Of a stretch of 64,000 bases of DNA, positions 1 through 7,127 are shown one piece after another (the first letter of the stretch is position 1; each line of letters begins with the position of its first letter). This DNA is from Lachnospiraceae bacterium UBA7179 (GTDB lineage Bacteria > Bacillota > Clostridia > Lachnospirales > Lachnospiraceae). Under the pieces are notes generated by a model, which did no database searches, was not told where the DNA came from, and worked only from the letters and a program-made list of their open reading frames with translations. The DNA is taken from assembly GCA_002491195.1 (NCBI GenBank), contig DKVL01000012.1:1-64000 (forward strand). The letters are read 5' to 3'. Both the position numbers and the translations under genes were made by a program.

Positions 1-930
1 TGTTTTGTAAGCGTAATGCTCTGTATACCTGTGTGGAACCAGAACCAGATCCGTTATGTCTCCGTCCCGCTTGGATACCGTATGTGGCTGGGCAACGAAT
101 CCAAACTGAAGCTGGCTGCATCAATGGTACGCCAGGTAATGCCGGAACTTTCCGGGAAGAAAAATGTCATCATCCTGTGTGACAGCTGGTATGTCAAGAA
201 AGACCTGGTATGTCTTGTGGATGAATACGAAAACCTTGACCTCATTGGAAATGCCAGGGCTGACTCTGTCATTTATGACCTGGCTCCTGAACCGTCTGGA
301 AAAAAGGGCAGGCCAGCGGTGCATGGAAGAAGGCTGTCCATCCAGGATGATTTCATACTGTCGGATGAAAAAATCGGTGACTATTTTATGGCTGCACGCA
401 GGGTACTGACAAATGTATTTGGCAAAAGGAAGGTTATGGCATACGTGACAGCCCCGAAAAGGGATTCTGACAGCCGGCGTCTGTTTTTCAGTACAATTTT
501 ACCGGAACAGCTTCAGATCTTCTGTGCGTGGCAGGAAAAATCCCCATTAAACCAGACGGGAAGCGACCGTATGCAGTTCATCCCACTTCTTCTATATGTA
601 TATAGATGGAATATTGAAGTCAGCTACTATGAACAGAAAACATTTTGGTCATTATGCAGCTACATGGTACGGAGCCGTAAGGGGATTGAAATGCTGGTCA
701 ATCTGATCAACATCGCCTATTGTGCCATGAAAATACTGCCGTATCAGGATAAGGTATTCTCAAAATACCGTACAGAAAGCGTACAAGAATTCCGGTTTGT
801 TCTTAGCGCACAGATTCGGGAACAGGTATTTTATGCCATTTTCGCGAAAAATATCGAAACCCACATAAAATCAAATACAATAATTAATGCCCTAAAACAG
901 TTGGTTCAACAGCAAGGATACCATTTATAA
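1..930 (+). CDS. IS4-type DDE transposase, 5' end outside window
   Basis: The reading frame is open from the first base, so this is the C-terminal part of a longer transposase; the ATG at 16 is probably internal. Numbering from that ATG, a CDSWY segment (D56) fits the second catalytic Asp. Residues 194-208 carry the IS4 signature Y-x2-R-x3-E-x6-K (Y194, R197, E201, K208), with E201 the presumed catalytic Glu. The first Asp of the triad would lie upstream of the window. The protein cuts and joins the ends of its own insertion sequence. The stop at 928-930 lies within about 20 bp of a gene that begins in the middle of a known domain, so the IS right end probably falls at about 931-950. The visible part has no frameshift and may be active. 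Confidence 0.85.
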   Translation, partial: CFVSVMLCIPVWNQNQIRYVSVPLGYRMWLGNESKLKLAASMVRQVMPELSGKKNVIILCDSWYVKKDLVCLVDEYENLDLIGNARADSVIYDLAPEPSGKKGRPAVHGRRLSIQDDFILSDEKIGDYFMAARRVLTNVFGKRKVMAYVTAPKRDSDSRRLFFSTILPEQLQIFCAWQEKSPLNQTGSDRMQFIPLLLYVYRWNIEVSYYEQKTFWSLCSYMVRSRKGIEMLVNLINIAYCAMKILPYQDKVFSKYRTESVQEFRFVLSAQIREQVFYAIFAKNIETHIKSNTIINALKQLVQQQGYHL

Positions 931-938
931 AGTTGTAA

Positions 939-1346
939 AGTGGTGTTAAGGTGATCAATCCACATGATTATGAAGGTGTTGTCAAGGAATCCTATTTTGA
1001 TGGAGCATATGCGATACCCATCATGGCAACGGCATTTGGCGATATCATTTTATATAATACAAAAGAGCAGATCATGGTTATTTTATTATACCGCTATATG
1101 GATCTTGAGGTGCTGGGCTCCTATTTTTTCAGAAATTTAGTTTCGCAGGTATATTTAGATACAAAAATAAAGAATAAGAAGTATGACAAGGCACTGGAAA
1201 AATATGGTCCACTGGAGTACGAAGAATGCTTTGGATATGAGCCGCTGTTAGGGTTGGGGGGAAAGGAGAATCTCAAGAATATTCAAAAAGTGCGGATCAG
1301 GGAATATATTGAGATCAATACACAGATGGTCGGCAAGATAGAATAG
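939..1346 (+). pseudogene. DUF1851/Tdi1-type immunity protein, N-terminal half missing
   Basis: About 135 codons are open from 939, with a possible GTG start at 951. The sequence reads INPHDY, then ESYFDGAYAIPIMATAFGD, which matches the C-terminal half of DUF1851 (T6SS immunity protein Tdi1 C-terminal family). Full-length relatives carry a GAD-like N-terminal domain of about 60-80 residues ending just before the INPxDY segment; here that part is replaced by the transposase gene about 10-20 bp upstream. The simplest reading is that an insertion sequence split the gene, with the 5' half possibly surviving left of the window. No good ribosome binding site precedes the GTG. Intact family members neutralise DNase-type effectors. 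A functional short form cannot be excluded. Confidence 0.65.
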
Positions 1347-1372
1347 GTCAAAATAATGATGGGGGGAGTACT

Positions 1373-2275
1373 ATGGATATTCAAAAGGGCAATCATAATG
1401 ACAAGGTACTGAATCAAAATCTGAATGACAAAGCGCCGGATCAGCAGCTTCTGATCGCGCAGCTTTTGTTTACAGAAAAACCGCAGCAGGCATCACCTGA
1501 AAAGCTGCAGGCGGCGCTGGAAAAGTTTGTGGGCACGGTGAATAATATCAGTGAGAATCCCGAACAGCCGTCGTATGCAGTGGAGAAGTTTAAGGCGGAG
1601 TTTAAAGATTCCGTGCCCATACCAGTGCTTGCAAGCTTTGTGGGACCATATGATTTTGCGGCTGAACTTGACGAATTAAAGAGCAGCCAGTTCTGGGACG
1701 TGAAAAATGGTACGGAGCTTATGAACGCGTGCAAATATTCCGTCAGTGCGTTCAGTATGCTGTCCGGAGGGCTGCATTATAAGCAGCAGGCAGAGCTTTT
1801 CCTGGCACAGATCGAGGCGGCTCTCGAGTGCTATCCGGACTGTAAGGCGATCTATGTTCCTCACAGCGGAAAACTGACGCTGCCGTCGTACTTTTATGAG
1901 GGCAGACAGTACGGCATGACGCAGAATTTTATCCGCACGGCAGTCAATGCGCGCTTTTTCCGTATCAGCAATTCTGAGGACATGTTGGTGGACACGCTGG
2001 GGTTTTACGCGTTTGGCGCTGCCGATGTGCAGGTGCATTTTCACGGAATGGAGCCAGGACATGTTGTGGAGTATGTCTATAATATTGCGGATTACCTGTT
2101 CCAGAGTGAGTTTGCTGTAAAGAGCGGGGATACGATTGATGGCATTGACCGGGATGGCCGGATACAGCCCTATATTGAGTGGCACGCACAGTACGAGGAT
2201 GCGCTGATCCAGCCTGTGCGGACAGTGCTGGACATCAATTGTGGAAAATTTGCGGCGGGAACGCGGGAAAAATAA
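1373..2275 (+). CDS. DUF4261 domain protein
   Basis: A 300-residue soluble protein. The C-terminal third (about residues 205-290) holds the features I associate with DUF4261: a DTLGFYAFGAADVQVHF segment, then YNIADYLF, then a G-DTIDGI stretch. The N-terminal 50 residues are polar and rich in Gln and Asn. The ATG at 1373 follows a GGGGGGAG ribosome binding site. It starts 26 bp after the truncated DUF1851 gene and is followed within 50 bp by two small acidic genes, so the four look like one transcription unit. The biochemical role of DUF4261 is unknown to me; members are common in immunity or accessory clusters of Firmicutes. No signal peptide or membrane segment is visible. Confidence 0.7.
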   Translation: MDIQKGNHNDKVLNQNLNDKAPDQQLLIAQLLFTEKPQQASPEKLQAALEKFVGTVNNISENPEQPSYAVEKFKAEFKDSVPIPVLASFVGPYDFAAELDELKSSQFWDVKNGTELMNACKYSVSAFSMLSGGLHYKQQAELFLAQIEAALECYPDCKAIYVPHSGKLTLPSYFYEGRQYGMTQNFIRTAVNARFFRISNSEDMLVDTLGFYAFGAADVQVHFHGMEPGHVVEYVYNIADYLFQSEFAVKSGDTIDGIDRDGRIQPYIEWHAQYEDALIQPVRTVLDINCGKFAAGTREK

Positions 2276-2325
2276 GTTTCGTATTCACTGTGGCAGAGAG
2301 ATTGTGTGGTCTGTGGAGGATTAAG

Positions 2326-2685
2326 ATGAAAAAGAATAAGTATGTATTTAAGGAAATAATTGAGGAGATCAAGGAAGTATATTTGAAAGGCGGGGAGCAA
2401 GCGTTGTGTGCAGATTGTCAATGGTGTGTATATGCAGGCTCTTCCGATTTAGAACTGGACTCGGAGTGTTATGTATTTCCATACCCTGCATACAATGTGG
2501 AGACGGACGAAGAGACATTCCCTGAATTTGCTGTACAGAATCATCTTGATGTAGTTTACCGTCATGATATGCTGCAGGACGTTATCATGTCTGCGCTTGA
2601 CCATAAAAAAGATGCTTCTGTTCAAGAGTTATATGAAGCAATACTTTATTATGAAGAATATGATACTTTTAAGAATGGATTTTGA
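2326..2685 (+). CDS. Small acidic protein, unknown, immunity-like context
   Basis: A 119-residue protein. The frame is open further upstream, but the ATG at 2326 is chosen because GGAGGA ends five bases before it. It starts with a Lys-rich helix, followed by CADCQWCVY with three Cys, an acidic middle and a C-terminal helix ending EEYDTFKNGF. No catalytic motif, membrane segment or export signal is present. Small acidic soluble proteins in a row behind DUF1851 and DUF4261 genes are typical of immunity genes that protect against polymorphic toxins, but I do not recognise this family with confidence. The function is therefore inferred only from position. Confidence 0.6.
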   Translation: MKKNKYVFKEIIEEIKEVYLKGGEQALCADCQWCVYAGSSDLELDSECYVFPYPAYNVETDEETFPEFAVQNHLDVVYRHDMLQDVIMSALDHKKDASVQELYEAILYYEEYDTFKNGF

Positions 2686-2709
2686 GGTTTCACCAAAGGA
2701 GCAATGGAT

Positions 2710-3198
2710 ATGGATCGTGAGGGTCAGCTGCGTGAAAAACTGCGAAGCTGTCATTGGCTGGAGCAGTGCGGAAACAGGGATGCGGACAGTTATGATTTTG
2801 ATTATGTGTGGGCAAAGGATTTGGCTGAGGCGGAGGAAAAGATTAATTCCGCAAAGTGGGAGAATGTGATTCTGGAAGAAACAAACGAATTATGGGCTTT
2901 TTTGAATGAGAACGATCCAGCCGCCTTTCAAAAGTGGGATGGACAGCTGGAGTTTGTGAAAAAAACCTGTGTTCCGGAAATCATGGCTGTAGTGAAAGAT
3001 GTCATCGCAGCAAAGAATCTGCCGCAGAGTTTTATTCTGGATATCGAGTGCAATCTGATCACAATATTTATGTTTGCGTATTATGGAGGCTTATATCAGT
3101 GCGGGCTGGTCGATCATATATTGGAAATCTATCTATCAGGGCACTTACCATGCGGATACAAGGGAAGTTTTCAAAAGGGGAAAGTGATTGTTTATTGA
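2710..3198 (+). CDS. Small acidic protein, unknown, immunity-like context
   Basis: A 162-residue acidic protein. There are two candidate ATGs, at 2704 and 2710; the AAAGGAG ending at 2701 leaves only two bases before the first but eight before the second, so 2710 is preferred. Visible traits are a YDFDYVWAKDLAEAEEKI segment, conserved-looking tryptophans (KWENV, ELWAFL, KWDGQ) and a C-terminal Gly- and Tyr-rich part. There is no signal peptide or clear membrane helix. I do not recognise the family. Its place at the end of the DUF1851-DUF4261 cluster suggests an immunity-type or accessory gene. A strong promoter for map starts 40 bp after its stop, so it closes this cluster. Confidence 0.6.
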   Translation: MDREGQLREKLRSCHWLEQCGNRDADSYDFDYVWAKDLAEAEEKINSAKWENVILEETNELWAFLNENDPAAFQKWDGQLEFVKKTCVPEIMAVVKDVIAAKNLPQSFILDIECNLITIFMFAYYGGLYQCGLVDHILEIYLSGHLPCGYKGSFQKGKVIVY

Positions 3199-3239
3199 GG
3201 ATTCAAAATACTCCTTTGAGAGGACATGATTGATTTTTC

Positions 3240-3268
3240 TTGCCATATCCCAAAACTAAGTGTATGAT
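3240..3268 (+). promoter_or_regulatory. Sigma-A promoter of map
   Basis: The -35 box TTGCCA (3240-3245) and the -10 box TATGAT (3263-3268) are 17 bp apart, placed about 50 bp upstream of the map start codon. It separates map from the accessory cluster upstream. Confidence 0.7.
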
Positions 3269-3321
3269 AGAAAAGGAGTCAAAACGTTAGAAAGGACTTA
3301 CTTTACTAGGAGATATCGTTT

Positions 3322-4266
3322 ATGGGAAAAAATGTGTTAGAATACAATTTGATGCGCAAGAAAGTTTCTAAGAATCCGTTTCAGGTAGAAGTCGAAGAAA
3401 AGCTGGGCAGAAATGACGACTGCTGGTGTGGCAGCGGAAAAAAGTACAAGAAGTGTCACTGCTCTTTTGATGAAAAGCTTGACGACTACAGGCGCAGGGG
3501 AATTTTGGTGCCGCCGAGGCGCATTATCAAAAATCCGGAACAAGTCCAGGGAATCCGTGAGAGCGCGAAAGTCAATATCGCAATTTTGGATTATCTGGAT
3601 GAACATATTGAAGAAGGGATCTCCACGCAGGAAATCGACAACTGGGTAAGCAGTATTACTAAAAAATATAATGCAATTGCGGCGCCGCTCAACTATGAAG
3701 GCTTTCCCAAAAGTGTGTGCACCTCGGTCAACGATGTGGTCTGCCACGGTATTCCGTCCAAAAATGAGATCTTAAAGGACGGGGATATCATCAATGTGGA
3801 TGTGTCCACGATTTACAAGGGCTATTTCTCAGATTCTTCCAGAATGTACTGTATTGGAAATGTCCCGGCGGAGAAAAAACGCCTGGTGGATATCACAAAG
3901 CAGAGCCTTGAGGTCGGCCTGCAGTATGTGCAGCCGTGGAGAAAGATTGGGGACATGGGGGCTGCAATCCACGAGTTTGCCATGCAGAATGGCTATTCTG
4001 TTGTCCGGGAAATCGGCGGACATGGCGTTGGGCTGGAATTTCACGAGGATCCGTGGGTGAGCTATGTATGCCCGAAAGACACAGGGATGCTGATGGTTCC
4101 AGGAATGGTTTTTACGATAGAGCCCATGATCAATATGGGAAAAGAGGACATCTATATATCCGATGATGACGGGTGGACGGTTCACACGGAGGACGGATCT
4201 CCCTCTGCGCAGTGGGAGATCCAGGTGCTTGTCACAGAGGATGGGTACGAGATTATTTCATATTAG
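3322..4266 (+). CDS. map: Methionine aminopeptidase with N-terminal SEC-C zinc motif
   Basis: Removes the initiator Met from nascent proteins in the cytosol. Residues 31-47 form a SEC-C zinc motif (C34, C36, C45, then H46/C47), and residues 65-314 form the M24A peptidase fold. The metal ligands line up with the E. coli enzyme: D160 (NVDVS), D171 (SDSSRM), H234 (GGHGVG), E267 (TIEPM) and E299 (SAQWEI); H142 is the second catalytic His. At 314 residues it is longer than the roughly 260-residue standard type I form because of the SEC-C extension, a layout known from Clostridia and thought to help ribosome docking. AGGAG lies nine bases before the ATG. It is monocistronic, with its own promoter and terminator. 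Confidence 0.95.
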   Translation: MGKNVLEYNLMRKKVSKNPFQVEVEEKLGRNDDCWCGSGKKYKKCHCSFDEKLDDYRRRGILVPPRRIIKNPEQVQGIRESAKVNIAILDYLDEHIEEGISTQEIDNWVSSITKKYNAIAAPLNYEGFPKSVCTSVNDVVCHGIPSKNEILKDGDIINVDVSTIYKGYFSDSSRMYCIGNVPAEKKRLVDITKQSLEVGLQYVQPWRKIGDMGAAIHEFAMQNGYSVVREIGGHGVGLEFHEDPWVSYVCPKDTGMLMVPGMVFTIEPMINMGKEDIYISDDDGWTVHTEDGSPSAQWEIQVLVTEDGYEIISY

Positions 4267-4306
4267 GAGTTGTAGGAAAATTTTCTATAGATCCTTAGAT
4301 TTGTTC

Positions 4307-4342
4307 AAAAAATGGCATGACAGACAACACATGTCATTTTTT
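4307..4342 (+). terminator. Rho-independent terminator after map
   Basis: A 13-bp stem (4307-4319 with 4330-4342, one G-U pair) with A-rich left and T-rich right flanks, and a 10-base loop. It lies 41 bp after the map stop codon. Confidence 0.75.
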
Positions 4343-4454
4343 GATGCACACGGACACCCACAAGAAGTATGTCAGCTGGAGCTGACGGGTGCTCTGCTCG
4401 ATTGCGCTGAGAGCGTATCAGAAATATTGGATTGAAAGAAGGGTGGGAACAAAA

Positions 4455-4808
4455 ATGGATCAGGATAGTTACTATTATTATACGATGGGAGAAGAAAGTG
4501 TACAGAAGGGTGAGATTGATACGGCGGTAAAGTATTATTTAAAATCAGTCAGGAGGAACAGGCATTTTAAGACATTTGAACGCTTATATGAGTGTTATAG
4601 TAAGTTAGATCAATTGGATCTGGCGAATTATTTCCTGGAGTTGGCTTATGAGGAAAACAAGAATAATGATCAGGTTGCTTTTTTGTATTCGTTAAGTCTG
4701 ATCCAGGAAAAGCAGAGAGATAAAGCAGGAGAGATTTTGAGGAGTATTATCCAGAGAAATCCCGACTATAAGAGGGCGAAAACAGAGTATGAGAAAATAT
4801 TTGGATGA
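4455..4808 (+). CDS. Tetratricopeptide repeat protein
   Basis: A 117-residue protein made almost wholly of TPR-like helix pairs: residues 6-35 (GEESVQKGEIDTAVKYYLKS), about 38-72 and about 73-107. Such repeats form a protein-binding surface. There is no signal sequence or membrane helix, so it should act in the cytosol. The ATG at 4455 follows an AGAAGGGTGGG purine run; the longer open frame reaching into the map terminator region is unlikely to be translated. It stands alone between the map terminator and the next promoter, so its partner is not shown by context. TPR proteins of this size in Clostridia are of unknown role. Confidence 0.75.
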   Translation: MDQDSYYYYTMGEESVQKGEIDTAVKYYLKSVRRNRHFKTFERLYECYSKLDQLDLANYFLELAYEENKNNDQVAFLYSLSLIQEKQRDKAGEILRSIIQRNPDYKRAKTEYEKIFG

Positions 4809-4822
4809 ATCTCATAATTTGG

Positions 4823-4851
4823 TTGACAGAGTACAAAAAATAGGGTATAGT
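4823..4851 (+). promoter_or_regulatory. Sigma-A promoter of the NusG-II / Gx / dinB unit
   Basis: TTGACA (4823-4828) and TATAGT (4846-4851) are separated by 17 bp, 64 bp before the ATG at 4915. This is a near-consensus promoter. Confidence 0.8.
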
Positions 4852-4914
4852 TAGAATAGGTGTTCGAAAAACAAATATTCGAATTATGCGTTAAGATAAG
4901 GGAAAATAGCAATC

Positions 4915-5289
4915 ATGATATTTCGGAAAAAAGATTTTATTTTAATTGGATTTATTATTGCGACGGCGGCGGTGTCTTCCCTGCTGCTAACGTTCACACA
5001 GGGAGAGCCCGGAGCGACAGTGCGCATTATGATTGACGGAGCGCTTTATGGGGAATACAGCCTGTCTGAAGAACAGTCCATTTCCATCGATGAAAAATTA
5101 GGATATAACAGGCTTGTGATCGAGGATGGCAGCGCGTATATGGCTGATGCGGATTGTCCGGACAAGTATTGTATGGACTATAAGCCAATTGCAAAGGGCG
5201 GCGAGACGATTATCTGCCTGCCGCACAAACTTGTGGTGGAAGTGACAGGAACCCGCGACAAACAGCAGCCAGATGTGATTGTTCCATAG
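4915..5289 (+). CDS. NusG domain II-containing membrane-anchored protein
   Basis: A 124-residue protein with one N-terminal membrane helix (about residues 8-26) after a short basic start, so the rest should face the outside. The exported part has the NusG domain II pattern, a beta-rich fold, with DADCPDKYC (C81, C86) and ICLPHK (C101, H104). The Cys/His set could bind metal or form a disulfide, which is inference. This family usually sits beside a Gx transporter family gene, as here 22 bp downstream, and often near FMN-transfer or Rnf-type redox genes; none of those is in this window. The exact function is unknown. Confidence 0.85.
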   Translation: MIFRKKDFILIGFIIATAAVSSLLLTFTQGEPGATVRIMIDGALYGEYSLSEEQSISIDEKLGYNRLVIEDGSAYMADADCPDKYCMDYKPIAKGGETIICLPHKLVVEVTGTRDKQQPDVIVP

Positions 5290-5310
5290 AATAGATGGCT
5301 GGGGGATATT

Positions 5311-5805
5311 ATGACGACAAAGAGAGTAGCGTACTGTGCCATGCTGACGGCACTGGCAATGATATTTGGATATGTTGAGGCGTTGATACCATTTGGTTTG
5401 GGCATACCGGGAGTGAAACTGGGGCTTGCCAATATTGTTATAGTCCTCGCACTGTATCTTCTTCCGGCATATCAGGCGTTTGCAATTCAGCTCATGCGCA
5501 TAGTGCTTGTCTCCTTCCTGTTTGGCAATCTGTCCATGATGCTTTACAGTCTTGCGGGGGGAATATTAAGCTTTTTGGTAATGCTTATTGTGAAAAGAGG
5601 GGACGCCTTTTCCATCACAGGGGTCAGTATCGCAGGCGGTGTGAGCCACAACATCGGGCAGCTGATTGTAGCAGTTCTGGTAGTACGGAATTTGAAAATC
5701 GCCTTCTATCTTCCGGTACTGATCATGGCAGGGCTTATTACAGGCTGTCTTATTGGAATGCTGGCATACAGGATCAAACCGGTATTGGATAAATTGAGTA
5801 TATAA
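5311..5805 (+). CDS. Gx transporter family membrane protein
   Basis: A 164-residue protein with about five membrane helices, rich in Gly, Ala and Leu (for example LIPFGLGIPGVKLGLAN at about 27-43). It fits the Gx transporter family, annotated in older databases as heptaprenyl diphosphate synthase component I. Its polytopic, ECF S-component-like appearance argues for a transport subunit rather than a synthase. No prenyl transferase partner is nearby. It is co-transcribed with the NusG domain II protein upstream, a pairing conserved across Clostridia, and is followed 37 bp later by dinB. The substrate is not known from the sequence. Confidence 0.85.
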   Translation: MTTKRVAYCAMLTALAMIFGYVEALIPFGLGIPGVKLGLANIVIVLALYLLPAYQAFAIQLMRIVLVSFLFGNLSMMLYSLAGGILSFLVMLIVKRGDAFSITGVSIAGGVSHNIGQLIVAVLVVRNLKIAFYLPVLIMAGLITGCLIGMLAYRIKPVLDKLSI

Positions 5806-5842
5806 ATGATACGAAGAGAGGGATCGGGAAGGGAAGATGGTT

Positions 5843-7111
5843 ATGTCAGGGGAAAAGTTGATTTTTCACATCGATGTCAACAGTGCATTCTTGTCGTGGG
5901 AGGCAGTGGAGCGGTTAAAGCATCCGGATCAGTTTCCGGAGATTACAACGGATCTGCGCGATATTCCCTCAGCGGTGGGAGGAGACCGGTCAAAGCGCCA
6001 TGGAATCATATTGGCAAAATCGATTCCGGCAAAAAAGTATAAGGTTCAGACAGGGGAACCTATTACGGACGCGCTCAGGAAATGTCCCAATCTGGTGCTG
6101 GTCCCGTCACGGCATGAGATATACAGGGAATATTCGAAGGCGTTTCTGGCGATTTTGGAAAGATATTCGGATACGATCGAACAGTGCAGCATTGACGAGT
6201 GTTTTGTTGATATGACAGGTACGGAAAAACTTTTCGGCCCGCCGGTAGAGGCGGCCACGCGTATTAAAGATGAGATTTACCACGAGCTTGGCTTTACTGT
6301 CAATGTGGGAATATCCACGAACAAGCTGCTCGCGAAGATGGCAAGCGATTTCAGAAAACCGAATCTGGTACACACGCTTTTTCCGCAGGAGATTCCTGAT
6401 AAAATGTGGAAACTTCCAGTGGGGGATCTGTTTCTGGTAGGAAAATCGACAGAACAGACGCTGCACACACTGGGTATTCATACAATCGGGGAACTGGCGC
6501 ACACAGATCCGCAGATTTTGAGAGGCTCATTAAAGAAACAGGGGGAAGCAATCTGGAAATTTGCAAACGGTGAAGGCGCTTCGATCATAGAGCCAGAACC
6601 GGCTGATAACAAAAGCTATGGAAACGCCACCACGATTGCATTTGATGTGACAGATGAATCTACAGCGAATATGGTGCTGATGTCGCTGGCGGAGATGGTG
6701 GGAAGGCGGCTGCGCAATGATGCGGCAAAGGCGGAGGTTGTGGCAGTCAATATCCGCTACAGCGATCTGTCGAGGGTGTCACATCAGTGCGAATTGTCGC
6801 ATGCTACAAATATTACCAATGAGATTTATGGTATGGCAAGCAGATTGTTTGAGGAGTTGTGGGATGGCAGACCGGTCAGGCTGCTGGGAATTCAGACCAG
6901 CCATATCAGACAGGTAAGTGACGGCAGACAATTGTCGCTCTTTGATGATGGAAACTATGAGAAGCTGGAAAAACTTGACAGGGCGATGGACAGCATCAGG
7001 GAGAAATATGGTTCTGATGCTGTCAAACGCGCGTCGTTTTTAAACAAGGATCATTCGGGAAGGCCCCAAATTGACGCTGTTCCCGGAAAAGAAAAGCATT
7101 TTGGAAAGTAA
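5843..7111 (+). CDS. dinB: DNA polymerase IV (Y family)
   Basis: An error-prone translesion polymerase that extends past damaged bases. Numbering from the ATG at 5843 (422 aa): the palm has HIDVNSAF with catalytic D11, and SIDE with D118 and E119; the ISTNKLLAKMASD segment follows, then thumb (HhH) and little-finger domains. Near residue 366 the motif QLSLFDD is a sliding-clamp binding peptide. The start at 5843 is chosen over the ATG at 5837 because GGGAAGGGA ends at 5834, which is too close to the first ATG. It is transcribed after the Gx transporter gene and converges with the galactanase gene 17 bp away. No LexA-type operator was spotted in front of it. Confidence 0.95.
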   Translation: MSGEKLIFHIDVNSAFLSWEAVERLKHPDQFPEITTDLRDIPSAVGGDRSKRHGIILAKSIPAKKYKVQTGEPITDALRKCPNLVLVPSRHEIYREYSKAFLAILERYSDTIEQCSIDECFVDMTGTEKLFGPPVEAATRIKDEIYHELGFTVNVGISTNKLLAKMASDFRKPNLVHTLFPQEIPDKMWKLPVGDLFLVGKSTEQTLHTLGIHTIGELAHTDPQILRGSLKKQGEAIWKFANGEGASIIEPEPADNKSYGNATTIAFDVTDESTANMVLMSLAEMVGRRLRNDAAKAEVVAVNIRYSDLSRVSHQCELSHATNITNEIYGMASRLFEELWDGRPVRLLGIQTSHIRQVSDGRQLSLFDDGNYEKLEKLDRAMDSIREKYGSDAVKRASFLNKDHSGRPQIDAVPGKEKHFGK

Positions 7112-7127
7112 GGAACTGCCCGGTTAC

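Noticed and set aside
4163..4435. A 90-codon frame across the map terminator
   Set aside because: It overlaps map in another frame and runs through the terminator hairpin; no start signal.
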